Shown: positions 36,739 to 46,028, counted from the first letter of the stretch. The stretch: DNA of 64,000 bases from Sinomicrobium oceani (GCF_900119185.1 NZ_FPJE01000013.1:62001-126000), one strand, 5' to 3'. The notes: generated from the sequence alone by a model not told the origin. Program-made: numbers and translations.

Positions 36739-38717
36739 TATTCCTGATTTTTCATATCGAGTTTTCCTCCGGTATAGAGCGACTCGGCAACCTGATAGAA
36801 CGAAATGGTCTCCAGTAGAAAATCCGGGTCCGGCTCCTGTTTCAGCAGGGCATCGGTATGCGGGTCCCACCGATAAAAATTAGCCGTTTTCCGGTCGCCC
36901 AATACCATAATCCGGTCGCCTTTGAGCAATCCCAGTTTTCTGTAATTTCCCACAAAAGCACGCTCCTGTCCCGAAGGTACAGTATGTATATCCTCCCCGA
37001 AAAATGACGAGGTGTACGACCAGTTGAGGTATCCGAACAAGGTCGGGAACAGATCGATCTGCGAACACAAGCCCGACTGTCTGGCGGGCGTACTTCCCGG
37101 AAGGTTGTAAATAAGTGCCGGAATATGATAATTGTCCACATCCAGTTCCCAACGCCCTGCACTGCTTGCACAATGGTCGCTCATAATCACCAGGACCGTA
37201 TGTTCGAACCAGGGTTTCTTCCGGGCCTCTCTGACGAATTCTCCTATGGCATAATCGGTATATTTCACGGCCCCTTCTCTGCCCGTCCCGGAAGGGATAT
37301 CTATTTTTCCTTCGGGATAGGTATAAGGTTTATGGTTGGAAGTCGTCATGATAAAATCGAAAAAAGGCTTTCCCTGTGCCTCCTGTATATCGGCTTGCCG
37401 TATCACTTTCCTGAAAATATCCTCATCACAAACCCCCCAGGCATTTTCGAAAGTTACTTCTTCATCGTTTATATTGGTGCGGTTTGTACGGATGCCGTCC
37501 CCCATCAGAAACCCGCGTCCCCGGTCTACGATATCAAATCCGTTTCCGCTGAAAAAAGCATTCATATTATCGAAATACCCGTCACCTCCATAGAAAAAAT
37601 GCCTGGTATATCCCTGCTGCCTGAAGACCTCTCCTATGGTAAACATATCCGTATGATGTGCCCTCTTTACAATACTCCTTCCGGGTGTCGGCGGGATGGA
37701 GAGCGTTATGGCTTCCATGCCTCTTACGGTTCTCGTTCCCGTGGCGTACAGGTTTGTAAAAAGTATACCCTCGGCTGCGAGTGTATCCAGATTTGGGGTC
37801 AGGTTTTTCCGGTTTCCGAAACTCCCCAGAAACCGGGCACTGAGACTTTCCACGCAAATAAAAATAACATTGGGTTTTAGTGGGGCCTTGGCGCTATCGG
37901 GACGGTTGATATAACGGTAAACCGGGTTACTCCCGGCGTCTGTAATACGGTCCCGGTCTTTATATCGGTTTGCTACTTCTTCAAAAGCCTGTTTTTCGGG
38001 GAGCGTCCGGTAAAATTCCGGGTAAGAGAGTTCGTTGTTACGAAAGGCAGCAAAGAACGAAAAGATACCCGCTTTGGACAACTCGTTATCGTACCTGTTC
38101 GAAGACCATTCGGCATCTTCGTTAGAAACAAATATGCCAAAAAGCAACAGCAATACCAACCATGGCGCCCCGTTCATAGCTCTTTTCCCGAGGGTATCGG
38201 CCGATAAAAACACCTGATGGAAAACAGAAAAGCGATATACCGTAAACAGCGTGGAGGCCATAAGAATGAGCATAGCGCATATCAGTACCGGTATGGGATA
38301 AGATTCGTTAATATTCTTTACCACCTCGTAGGTGTAAATGAGGTAATCTACCGCGATAAAATTAAACCTCCTGTGAAATTCGTCCCAAAAGGTAAATTCG
38401 GCAAAAAAAGAAAAGTAAAGCAGTAATACGCCCAGGCCGAATCCCGTATAGGTCATGATCCGGTCCGGCAGACTTCCCGTCCATTTTGCAGGCATCAGGA
38501 TAAGGTACAACGCGTAGGGTACGGCGAAAAAAGAAACCGTGCCGAGATCAAAAAACAGACCGGTACCGAATATTCTGAACAGATCGATGATCCCGGTATC
38601 GGTCTCCCGGAAGTCCCATATCAGAAGACTACATCGTACGATAAAGGAAAGTAACAGGAAGAATACGACAAAGACACGCAACAGTGCAAAGCGGCCCGTA
38701 AAAAAATAGTGTTTCAT
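36738..38717 (-). CDS. LtaS/MdoB-type sulfatase-fold membrane transferase
   Basis: 659 residues. Five predicted membrane spans in the first 200 residues (about 12-30, 48-75, 90-108, 142-162, 185-200), then a periplasmic alkaline-phosphatase-fold domain from about residue 280: NVIFICVESLSARFLGSFG (metal ligand Glu290), probable nucleophile Thr330 in ATGTRTVRGMEAITLS, and VLVIMSDHCASS near residue 540. Relatives transfer phosphoglycerol or phosphoethanolamine from phospholipids to glycans or lipid A, leaving diacylglycerol. It is not a sulfatase: no CxPxR motif. It is 54 bp downstream of a histidine kinase and overlaps the lipid kinase gene. The acceptor is unknown; a Gram-negative cell makes no lipoteichoic acid, so an osmoregulated glycan, lipopolysaccharide or capsule are candidates. 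Confidence 0.92.
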   Translation of the reverse strand: MKHYFFTGRFALLRVFVVFFLLLSFIVRCSLLIWDFRETDTGIIDLFRIFGTGLFFDLGTVSFFAVPYALYLILMPAKWTGSLPDRIMTYTGFGLGVLLLYFSFFAEFTFWDEFHRRFNFIAVDYLIYTYEVVKNINESYPIPVLICAMLILMASTLFTVYRFSVFHQVFLSADTLGKRAMNGAPWLVLLLLFGIFVSNEDAEWSSNRYDNELSKAGIFSFFAAFRNNELSYPEFYRTLPEKQAFEEVANRYKDRDRITDAGSNPVYRYINRPDSAKAPLKPNVIFICVESLSARFLGSFGNRKNLTPNLDTLAAEGILFTNLYATGTRTVRGMEAITLSIPPTPGRSIVKRAHHTDMFTIGEVFRQQGYTRHFFYGGDGYFDNMNAFFSGNGFDIVDRGRGFLMGDGIRTNRTNINDEEVTFENAWGVCDEDIFRKVIRQADIQEAQGKPFFDFIMTTSNHKPYTYPEGKIDIPSGTGREGAVKYTDYAIGEFVREARKKPWFEHTVLVIMSDHCASSAGRWELDVDNYHIPALIYNLPGSTPARQSGLCSQIDLFPTLFGYLNWSYTSSFFGEDIHTVPSGQERAFVGNYRKLGLLKGDRIMVLGDRKTANFYRWDPHTDALLKQEPDPDFLLETISFYQVAESLYTGGKLDMKNQE

Positions 38718-38771
38718 ACTTTACAAACTCAGAATTCGGTTGTAAAAGTAGAAGAGGAATCTAAAGAAAAA

Positions 38772-40073
38772 TTAAAGTTTTGCCTTCGGGGTTTTCACAC
38801 TTAGGAGTACCGGATCTCCCGGGACCGTGACGGTGAAGACATGCATATTTTTTACAAATGCATATGCAATATCAAATTGATATAGGTCGCATATTTTCTT
38901 TACGATAGCCAGCCCCAGCCCGGTAGACCTGACACTGTTATTCTCCCGGTAAAACCGCTCGAATACCTGATCGGCATGCACTATGGCCCGATCTCCGGGA
39001 TTGATCACCGTTAAAGTTAAAAACGTTGTTTCCACACGAATGTTCCCGGTATCCGAGCAATGTTTGATAGCGTTGGATATAAGGTTATTACACAATATTT
39101 CAGCGAGATGATAATCCATCTTCACCACGAGCGTGTCCCTGCAGACCAGCTCAATCTTATCGTTAGAAAGGCCTTCGAAATCCGCAATTTTATCGCGTAT
39201 CATTTCGGAAAGATCGATCTCTCTTACAAGGTTAAACTGATTATTCTCTATTTTGGTGAGTAAGGTGAGCCCTTTATTCATCTGGGTAACCCGCTTGATG
39301 TCTTTCTGTATGGAGGTGAGTTGTTTATACTGTTCGTCACTTAACGGGGCCGAATTAATGATATTGTCCACCTTCATCTGTATAATGCTCAGCGGGGTCT
39401 GTAATTCGTGCGATACGTCTTCCGTAAATTGCTTCAGGTTGCGGTAATCGTCCCGTACTTTCTCGGTGAGTGTTTTAACCTGTTTGTTGAGCTGACTGAA
39501 TTCGCGTATATCCGGATCTTGCAGTTTCAGCGGTTCTTTATCAATAAGTGAAAAATTCCCGATCTTTTCCAGAGTCTCAAAAAAAGGCCGCCAAAGGTAA
39601 GCGTTCCCTGCCCTGTTCAGGTAAAACAAGAGTATAAATACCAGGGCAATAATCAATACATACGAAAAAATTATAGCTGCCAGTATCTTTTGGGACTCCA
39701 GTACGTAATCCCGTACGGTGATCCGGTAGGTCCTGTTTCCTGCGGTCCTGAAACTCACAAGCTCGCGAAACAGTTCCATTTTGCCCTGGGTATCGTCGTA
39801 AAGCAAGGTATCCCGGAGTATTTTTTGTCCGGTTGCGGCAGCTTCGACTACTTCGATCACCGGAGGCATGGAATAAGGAGCTTCTCCTTGCTGTAGCGAA
39901 GTTTCAATACGGTCGGTAATCGCATATAACTCTTCTTCGATCTCCTGCTGCAATATATGCCGTACGTAAAAGTAAAGCACTACTGTACTGCAACACATCA
40001 GTAAAAAACTGAGCATGACGAAAATTCGCGATGTTTTTTGAAGAAGTCCTGTTTTTTTCCTGGCTTTATCCAT
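38772..40073 (-). CDS. Sensor histidine kinase
   Basis: 433 residues. Two membrane spans (about 14-35 and 135-158) flanking a periplasmic sensor of about 100 residues; then the DHp helix with phospho-acceptor His in EDVSHELQTPLSIIQ near residue 246, N-box NNLISNAIKHC and G2 box RSTGLGLAIVKKICDLY. The usual DxGxG G1 motif is reduced to INPGD, a variant I believe is common in Bacteroidota kinases with LFERFYR-like F-boxes (here VFERFYR). It starts immediately after the response regulator stop (TAGATG) and is followed by the membrane transferase and lipid kinase genes, so it may sense envelope state. Confidence 0.93.
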   Translation of the reverse strand: MDKARKKTGLLQKTSRIFVMLSFLLMCCSTVVLYFYVRHILQQEIEEELYAITDRIETSLQQGEAPYSMPPVIEVVEAAATGQKILRDTLLYDDTQGKMELFRELVSFRTAGNRTYRITVRDYVLESQKILAAIIFSYVLIIALVFILLFYLNRAGNAYLWRPFFETLEKIGNFSLIDKEPLKLQDPDIREFSQLNKQVKTLTEKVRDDYRNLKQFTEDVSHELQTPLSIIQMKVDNIINSAPLSDEQYKQLTSIQKDIKRVTQMNKGLTLLTKIENNQFNLVREIDLSEMIRDKIADFEGLSNDKIELVCRDTLVVKMDYHLAEILCNNLISNAIKHCSDTGNIRVETTFLTLTVINPGDRAIVHADQVFERFYRENNSVRSTGLGLAIVKKICDLYQFDIAYAFVKNMHVFTVTVPGDPVLLSVKTPKAKL

Positions 40074-40751
40074 CTAATCGTCCATAAATTTATATCCGCT
40101 GCCATAAGCCGTCCTGATATATTTTGCCCCGGCCCCGGTCATTTTTTTTCTCAGGTTATTGACGTGTACATAAATGAAATCGAAATTATCGGCCAGGTCA
40201 CTGTTATCCCCCCATAGGTGTTCGGCGATGATTTCTTTGGAAAGCACCCTGTTCTTATTGGTCATAAAAAAGAGCAGCAGGTCATATTCTTTCCTGGTGA
40301 GGATAATTTCTTTTGCCTCCACCCAAACCTGCCTGGCTGCCGTATCTACCGAAATTTCATTAAAATTAAGGACATGTCCACCGTCAAATTTCCGTCGCCG
40401 GAGTACAGCCCTCATCCGGGAATTCAGTTCGGCCAGGTGAAAGGGTTTGGTCAGGTAATCATCGGCACCGAGGTCCAGCCCTTCCAGCTTATCGTCGAGA
40501 GCATTGTTTGCCGAGATGATGACAACCGCTGTACCGTGTTCTCCGCTTGCTTTCAAAGCTTTCAGCACATCGATCCCACTGCCTGTTACCAGATTGATAT
40601 CGAGGACGACAATATCGTATGTGTACAGGGAAAGCCTGTAAGACGCTTCGTCGTAATCTGCTGCAACCTCACATACATACCCTTCTTTACGCAAGTATGC
40701 AGCAACCGACTCCCGAAGCGACAATTCATCTTCTGCTATGAGTACTTTCAT
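40074..40751 (-). CDS. OmpR/PhoB-family response regulator
   Basis: 225 residues. Receiver domain 1-118 with phospho-acceptor Asp51 (IVVLDINL), acidic pocket EDE at 7-9 and Lys102 (YLTKPF). C-terminal winged helix (about 130-225) with ILTRKEYDLLLFFMTNKNRVLSKEIIAEHLWG and FIYVHVNNLRKKM. It is paired with the downstream histidine kinase without any gap. The PAP2 phosphatase gene ends 78 bp upstream on the same strand. Confidence 0.95.
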   Translation of the reverse strand: MKVLIAEDELSLRESVAAYLRKEGYVCEVAADYDEASYRLSLYTYDIVVLDINLVTGSGIDVLKALKASGEHGTAVVIISANNALDDKLEGLDLGADDYLTKPFHLAELNSRMRAVLRRRKFDGGHVLNFNEISVDTAARQVWVEAKEIILTRKEYDLLLFFMTNKNRVLSKEIIAEHLWGDNSDLADNFDFIYVHVNNLRKKMTGAGAKYIRTAYGSGYKFMDD

Positions 40752-40829
40752 ATCACTAAAATTACTATTTCTTTTTGATACAAGGACCGGGACCGCAAAC
40801 CCGGACCGGAAAAACTGCTCCCTGTTGCG

Positions 40830-41627
40830 CTAAAACCGAATGACAATTCCCACTCCGGCTTCCCTGCCATTATAAAAAGGGAAAAAGGTAGAGTCGTACC
40901 TCTTTTCTTCCGCTACCTCCTTACCTGCTTTTTTTTGGAATAACGGATGTATCCAATACGCTATTTTTGTGCTTAGTATGCCTATGCCCGCCCCCGCTAC
41001 AACATCGCTGAACCAGTGTCGGTCATTGTAAATCCGGAAGAAACCGGTACCCGCAGCCACGGCATACCCGGCAATACCATACCATACCGACCTGTACTTA
41101 TACTCCTGCCACAAAAACTCCGCTCCCATAAAGGCCGTCGCCGTATGCCCGGACGGAAACGAATTACGCGTCGTGCCATCGGGTCTCTTAACACGCATTA
41201 CTGTCTTCAGACCAAACACGGAAGCCCCCATAATGGCATAGGCTGTAGCGAGTATTACGGTCCTGTCTTTAAAATCATGCCTTCCGTGAATTCCGGAAAG
41301 ATTGAGTCCGTAAACGGCAAGGGCCGGGGAATACTGGGAAATATCGTCTATGGTAAACTTCTCATCGATATGTTCATTGATCTCTTCCTTGATCCCTCCG
41401 TTGATAGTCATGAGTGTATGACTCTCGGTAGCAACGAGTCCGTAACCTATCATAACCGCCGGGACTACAACTGCCTTATACTTAAATTTTAGTGCTGTGC
41501 TGTCCCTGTCTATAGCCCCGGAAACCGATAAAACATTACCCTGGGCCCGGGTTTGTACATACATCATCCCCATACAGATCGTAAGAAACCAAAGGAAATT
41601 CCCGGTACCGTATTTTAATCCTTTCAT
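40830..41627 (-). CDS. PAP2-superfamily phosphatase (lipid phosphate phosphatase), exported or membrane-anchored
   Basis: 265 residues from ATG at 41627; the open frame starts seven codons earlier, but this Met gives a regular signal sequence (MKGLKYGTGNFLWFLTICMG ending near TRAQG). Three-part PAP2 signature: KTVMRVKRPDG, SFPSGHTATAFMG (catalytic His of C2) and RIYNDRHWFSDVVAG (catalytic His and Asp of C3). Such enzymes remove phosphate from phosphatidic acid, phosphatidylglycerophosphate, undecaprenyl pyrophosphate or lipid A. First gene of the apparent lipid operon with a two-component system, membrane transferase and lipid kinase. Confidence 0.9.
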   Translation of the reverse strand: MKGLKYGTGNFLWFLTICMGMMYVQTRAQGNVLSVSGAIDRDSTALKFKYKAVVVPAVMIGYGLVATESHTLMTINGGIKEEINEHIDEKFTIDDISQYSPALAVYGLNLSGIHGRHDFKDRTVILATAYAIMGASVFGLKTVMRVKRPDGTTRNSFPSGHTATAFMGAEFLWQEYKYRSVWYGIAGYAVAAGTGFFRIYNDRHWFSDVVAGAGIGILSTKIAYWIHPLFQKKAGKEVAEEKRYDSTFFPFYNGREAGVGIVIRF

Positions 41628-41771
41628 ATTTGTTTTTTTCGGTCGCACCCCGCACCACCCGTTTATAAAGATCGCCGTGTAAATGTAACCGTGAATTCTA
41701 AAGAGAATATAAAGCGGGACTTTAGGAAGCAGACTTTTTTATAAATTGGCCCTTAAAAATACACTACCGGA

Positions 41772-42167
41772 GTGCACATCAAAAACATAGATATACAAGG
41801 GCGGCATATACACGACATTCCTTCTTTTTACGAGGAGATAAACCGGGTATTTATGGCCGGGGAAGACTGGAAGATCGGCGAAAGTCTCGATGCGCTCGAT
41901 GACATCCTCTACGGAGGTACGGGGAAGATATCGGGGAACGAACCCGTAAAACTGACCTGGTATGATTTCGACAAAAGCAGGTTGGCGCTGGGTATGGACA
42001 CTACCGTTACCTGGTACAGGGAAAAACTCAGATATCCGGAAAAATTCAACTCCACCCTGATCCGGGAAAGACTCACAGCCCTCGAAAACGGACAGGGTCA
42101 AACCTTTTTCGATATCGTTATGGAAATCATCGCGTTGCATACCAACATCACGCTCCACAAACATTAA
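41772..42167 (+). CDS. Barstar-family (ribonuclease inhibitor-like) protein
   Basis: 131 residues, start at GTG (41772); the frame is open only from 41757 and has no ATG. N-terminal barstar pattern: IKNIDIQGRHIHDIPSFYEEINRVF, then WKIGESLDALDDILYGG, where barstars bind ribonuclease with an acidic helix (LDALDD). It is longer than classical barstar (about 90) at the C-terminus. No barnase-like nuclease is seen in the window, so it is an orphan immunity-type protein or has taken another role. The next gene is a small membrane protein 101 bp away. Confidence 0.72.
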   Translation: MHIKNIDIQGRHIHDIPSFYEEINRVFMAGEDWKIGESLDALDDILYGGTGKISGNEPVKLTWYDFDKSRLALGMDTTVTWYREKLRYPEKFNSTLIRERLTALENGQGQTFFDIVMEIIALHTNITLHKH

Positions 42168-42268
42168 TCTCCCTGAAAACCGTTATTTTAGACGCTATAC
42201 CCTGCAAATCCGTGAAAAGATCATGGTTTTCTCCCCCGGGAGTTCTATTTTTACCCGAAAATCAGCGT

Positions 42269-42544
42269 ATGATTATCTTCAGAGGATGGGGTATATTAGC
42301 CCTTCTTATTCCTGTTTTTTCCATAATCGCAGGCCTGCTTCTTTTTAGCAATGACGGTAATGCCTCCCGGAAACTTCTGATGGGCAGTATTATTTTTTCG
42401 GGGATATTGACCCTGATCTCCGGGATACTGCTGAAGCAAAAAACGAACAGGAAGCACGACCTCTATTACATCCCGCTGAATATATGGGGGATCATCTGGC
42501 TTGTGCTGGGCGTTGTCGGAATGATATATACCTACATGGCATAA
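42269..42544 (+). CDS. Small membrane protein of unknown function
   Basis: 91 residues from ATG at 42269 (MIIFRGWGILALLIPV); an in-frame GTG at 42212 would add 19 residues without hydrophobic character. Three hydrophobic segments (about 9-27, 36-54, 73-90) separated by a charged loop (KQKTNRKHD). I do not recognise a family. It sits between the barstar-like gene and the rhamnosidase, all on the plus strand. Confidence 0.65.
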   Translation: MIIFRGWGILALLIPVFSIIAGLLLFSNDGNASRKLLMGSIIFSGILTLISGILLKQKTNRKHDLYYIPLNIWGIIWLVLGVVGMIYTYMA

Positions 42545-42662
42545 ACCTCGCCTGTGCTATAGAAAAAGATCTTCCGTCTTTACCATATTCCGCCCCCGTG
42601 TTTTTGTGTATATTTACAGGGTGTGCCTCCGGGCAGTATATAACACTGTTAAACCCGATCTC

Positions 42663-45347
42663 ATGAATCTCCGTAGGAATATCCTCTTTTTTCTTTTTGT
42701 ACCGGTATTACTGTCCTGTAACCATAAGGAGCCTGCCCGCCCGGTGAACCTTCGTACCGAACATCTCAGTACTCCCCTGGGTATAGACAATCCGAACCCG
42801 CGTTTTACCTGGCAAATAGCACAGGGAGCGCGTTCCGTATTACAGGAATCCTATACTATTTATGTAGGTACAGACTCGGCCGATGTAGCCCGGCGTAAGG
42901 GAAATTACTGGAAAACCTCAAGTCGGGACGGGGTATGCCATACGGTGTATGACGGCAAGCCCCTGCAACCTTTTACCAAATATTACTGGGGAGTGGAAAT
43001 CACCGATAATCACGGTGTCCCCGGAGTGTTATCCGTGTCCGGTTTTGAAACGGGAATGATGGACACTTCCGGCTGGAAAGGACAGTGGATCACGGATACC
43101 ACGGATATTTCGCTCAAACCGGCTCCTTATTTCCGCAAAGCATACAGGCTGCCCAAAAAAGTAAAAAAAGCACGCGCCTATATCGCAGCCGGAGGGCTTT
43201 ATGAATTGTACATCAACGGCCAAAAAACAGGTGATCACCTGCTCGACCCGGTCTATACCAGGTTCGACAAGAGAAACCTATATGTCACTTACGATGTTAC
43301 GTCCTCGTTCCGGGATGAAGATATAGTCATCGGTGTCTTACTCGGAAACGGATGGTACAATCACCAGTCTACTGCCGTATGGGATTTTGACAAGGCCGGT
43401 TGGCGGGCCAGACCGAGGTTTTGCCTGAATATCCGTCTGACCTATGAGGACGGCAGTACGGAGACCCTCACTACCGATACTTCCTGGAAAACATCACTCA
43501 GCCCTGTAGTATTTAATAGTATTTATACCGCAGAACACTACGATGCCCGTAAAGAACAACCCGGCTGGGACCGCCCCGGATTTGACGATGCTTCTTGGGA
43601 TGCGGCCATAGCCGTAGCCGCGCCGTCAGACAAGATCACGGCACAGGCTCTTCCCCCGGTAAGAAATATTTTGGAAATAACCCCGGTACGTATGGATAAG
43701 CGGGACGATAAAACCTATATTTTCGACCTGGGCCGGAATATTTCAGGGATTACCAGGGTCAGGGTACGGGGAGAGAAAGGCACACGGGTATGGGTAACCC
43801 ATGCGGAGCAACTGGACAGCACGGGCCATATCGACCTGTCCAATATCGATGTCCACTACAGGCCCAAAGATACTCTCGACCCTTTTCAGACCGATATCTA
43901 TACACTCCGTGGTAACGGAGAGGAGGTTTTTACGCCGCGTTTCAATTACAAAGGCTTTCAATATGTAGCGGTAAAGAGCGACCATCCCATAGTACTGGAA
44001 CCGGGCAGCCTTACAGGTATTTTTATGCATACCGATGTGGCCCCCGCAGGAGAGATCAGAACTTCCGATACCCTCGTTCGCAAAATATGGGAAGCCACCA
44101 ATGCCTCTTACCTCTCCAATCTCTTCGGTTATCCTACCGATTGTCCGCAACGCGAAAAAAACGGCTGGACCGGTGATGCCCATATCAATATACAGACCGG
44201 CCTTTATAACTTCGATGCCATAACCGTCTATGAAAAGTGGATGGCAGATCATCGCGATGAACAACAACCCGACGGGGTGCTCCCCGCTATCATCCCCACC
44301 TGGGGCGGATGGGGTTACGACTGGGGTAACGGCCCCGACTGGACCAGTACCATAGCTATTATCCCCTGGGAACTCTATCGTTTTTACGGTGATGACCATA
44401 TCTTGCGCGACATGTACGAACCGATAAAAAAATACGTAGACCATATCACTGCGATCAGCGATAAGAACGGCCTGACAGACTGGGGACTCGGAGACTGGGT
44501 GCCTGTAAAATCCGTAACCCCCAAAGAACTGACTTCCTCGATCTACTACTACATCGATGCGCACATTCTTGCCATGGCGGCCAAACATTTTAAAAACGAT
44601 AGAGACCACCAGAAATATTCTGCGCTCGCCGAGCGTATTAAAAATGCGATTAACGACAAATATCTCGACCCCGAAACGGGTATCTACGGAAGTGGTTATC
44701 AGACCGAACTCAGTGCCCCGCTGTACTGGGGTGTCGTACCCGATGCACTACGGCAGAAGGTAGCAGACAGGCTGGCGGAAGCGGTGCACCGGGCTGACGA
44801 TCATATCGATGTGGGGCTGCTCGGAACCCGTACCATACTCGGAGCCCTCAGCCAGAACGGTTATGCCGATCTGGCCTTTACGGTAGCCACACAGGAGACA
44901 TTCCCTTCCTGGGGATGGTGGATAAGAAACGGGGCTACTACCCTCTATGAAAACTGGGATATCCACGCGGCTTCGGACCTTTCCCGGAACCATATCATGT
45001 TCGGGGCCATCAGCGGCTGGTTTTATACCGGACTGGGTGGGATTTTCCCGGATGAGGAAGAACCGGGGTTCCGGAATATCATACTGTCACCCCATTTCGT
45101 AAAAGACCTTCCGGACTTCGAAGCCCGGCATGAAAGTCCTTACGGAACCATTATTTCCTCGTGGAAAAGAGAAGGAAATACGATACGATATACCTGTAGT
45201 ATTCCTAATGGAAGTACGGCCCGGGTAACACTGAACGGCCGAAAGGTAACCCTTGACGGAAACAGGATCGCCCCCGATCCAAATTCGGAGTCGTCATGCT
45301 CTATGTCCCTAAGGCCCGGTACGTATACGTTCGTTATAAAAGAATAG
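42663..45347 (+). CDS. GH78 alpha-L-rhamnosidase lipoprotein
   Basis: 894 residues from ATG at 42663; an in-frame ATG at 42606 would add 19 residues that spoil the lipoprotein signal (FFLFVPVLLSC, Cys about residue 18). Domain order: rhamnosidase N-terminal domain (about 25-130, LGIDNPNPRFTWQI), jelly-roll domain with QWITD and FRKAYRLP (about 145-330), concanavalin-like region, (alpha/alpha)6 catalytic domain from about 470 with TDCPQREKNGWTGDAHI, which holds the general acid region, and GWGYDWGNGPDW, and a C-terminal beta domain. It releases alpha-L-rhamnose from plant or algal glycans (pectin, ulvan) or glycosides, probably at the periplasmic face. Not part of a SusCD operon here. Ends 24 bp from the convergent DUF486 gene. 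Confidence 0.93.
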   Translation: MNLRRNILFFLFVPVLLSCNHKEPARPVNLRTEHLSTPLGIDNPNPRFTWQIAQGARSVLQESYTIYVGTDSADVARRKGNYWKTSSRDGVCHTVYDGKPLQPFTKYYWGVEITDNHGVPGVLSVSGFETGMMDTSGWKGQWITDTTDISLKPAPYFRKAYRLPKKVKKARAYIAAGGLYELYINGQKTGDHLLDPVYTRFDKRNLYVTYDVTSSFRDEDIVIGVLLGNGWYNHQSTAVWDFDKAGWRARPRFCLNIRLTYEDGSTETLTTDTSWKTSLSPVVFNSIYTAEHYDARKEQPGWDRPGFDDASWDAAIAVAAPSDKITAQALPPVRNILEITPVRMDKRDDKTYIFDLGRNISGITRVRVRGEKGTRVWVTHAEQLDSTGHIDLSNIDVHYRPKDTLDPFQTDIYTLRGNGEEVFTPRFNYKGFQYVAVKSDHPIVLEPGSLTGIFMHTDVAPAGEIRTSDTLVRKIWEATNASYLSNLFGYPTDCPQREKNGWTGDAHINIQTGLYNFDAITVYEKWMADHRDEQQPDGVLPAIIPTWGGWGYDWGNGPDWTSTIAIIPWELYRFYGDDHILRDMYEPIKKYVDHITAISDKNGLTDWGLGDWVPVKSVTPKELTSSIYYYIDAHILAMAAKHFKNDRDHQKYSALAERIKNAINDKYLDPETGIYGSGYQTELSAPLYWGVVPDALRQKVADRLAEAVHRADDHIDVGLLGTRTILGALSQNGYADLAFTVATQETFPSWGWWIRNGATTLYENWDIHAASDLSRNHIMFGAISGWFYTGLGGIFPDEEEPGFRNIILSPHFVKDLPDFEARHESPYGTIISSWKREGNTIRYTCSIPNGSTARVTLNGRKVTLDGNRIAPDPNSESSCSMSLRPGTYTFVIKE

Positions 45348-45371
45348 CGAAGATACCGAGGCAACGGGCTT

Positions 45372-45743
45372 TTATTTTTTGAAGATAAAATATACGGCCA
45401 GTACCAGGAAAACGCCACCTATAAAATGGTTCCAGCGCAGGGTTTCGCCTTTAAACGCAATGACGGAAAAAACGGCAAAAACCACCAGCGTAATAACTTC
45501 CTGCATTACCTTGAGTTGCCATAAGCTGTATGGCCCGCCGTTTTCGGAAAATCCCATCTTATTGGCCGGTACCTGGAAACAATACTCAAAAAAGGCCAGG
45601 CCCCAGCTGATAACGATTATACTGAACATCCCCAGTTTGGAAAACCACTTCCACTCCGAAAACTTCAGATGTCCGTACCAGGCTATGATCATAAAGATAT
45701 TGGAGACAATAAGCAGAAGTGCAGGTAAAAGATATCTCTTCAT
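45372..45743 (-). CDS. DUF486 family small membrane protein (DMT-like)
   Basis: 123 residues with four hydrophobic segments. Family motifs ISWGLAFFEYCFQVPANKMGF and GGPYSLWQLKVMQEVITLVVFAVFSV are those of DUF486, a short drug/metabolite-transporter-like protein of unknown function. Single gene, convergent with the rhamnosidase. Confidence 0.9.
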   Translation of the reverse strand: MKRYLLPALLLIVSNIFMIIAWYGHLKFSEWKWFSKLGMFSIIVISWGLAFFEYCFQVPANKMGFSENGGPYSLWQLKVMQEVITLVVFAVFSVIAFKGETLRWNHFIGGVFLVLAVYFIFKK

Positions 45744-45884
45744 TTTTAAAAATTTATTCGAAAGTACATTTTAGTTTTATATCACGTTACGCTTTTTTTC
45801 AACCGCATAAAAAAAATCAGGAAGATCAGCCTTATTTACAGCTCCTGTAAAGTATGCGCTCCGGATTCCTACCCGGTGCTAATG

Positions 45885-45918
45885 AAAAAGAGGCTGTCTA
45901 AAAAGTCAAGGCAGCCTC
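45885..45918 (-). terminator. Probable terminator of the metal efflux operon
   Basis: On the minus strand GAGGCTG (45918-45912) pairs with CAGCCTC (45896-45890) and is followed by TTTTT. It is about 110 bp beyond the adaptor stop codon and forms part of the repeat element at 45890-45998. Confidence 0.55.
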
Positions 45919-45998
45919 ATTTTTATTCGGGTAGGTATCCGAGAAAAATCTCAAATACGCAAATCTCAGGGGGTTGAAAAAACTTTTTAGACGCCCTC
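45890..45998. mobile_element. MITE-like or IS-end remnant with inverted terminal repeats
   Basis: A 109-bp segment bounded by 17-base inverted repeats: GAGGCTGTCTAAAAAGT at 45890-45906 and ACTTTTTAGACGCCCTC at 45982-45998, 15 of 17 positions matching. The GAGGCTGTCTAAAAAGT sequence resembles the ends of Bacteroidota insertion sequences. No transposase and no obvious target duplication. The left end also makes the terminator hairpin. Confidence 0.5.
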
Positions 45999-46028
45999 GC
46001 TGTGTAAACCTTTTTTTGACGGCCTGTT

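Noticed and set aside
36738-38717. Annotation of the LtaS-type gene as a true sulfatase
   Set aside because: It has membrane spans and a Thr nucleophile motif (TGTRTVRG) but no CxPxR or SxPxR formylglycine motif.
43743-44609. 288-codon minus-strand open frame opposite the GH78 rhamnosidase
   Set aside because: Antisense shadow of the catalytic domain of a clear GH78 gene.
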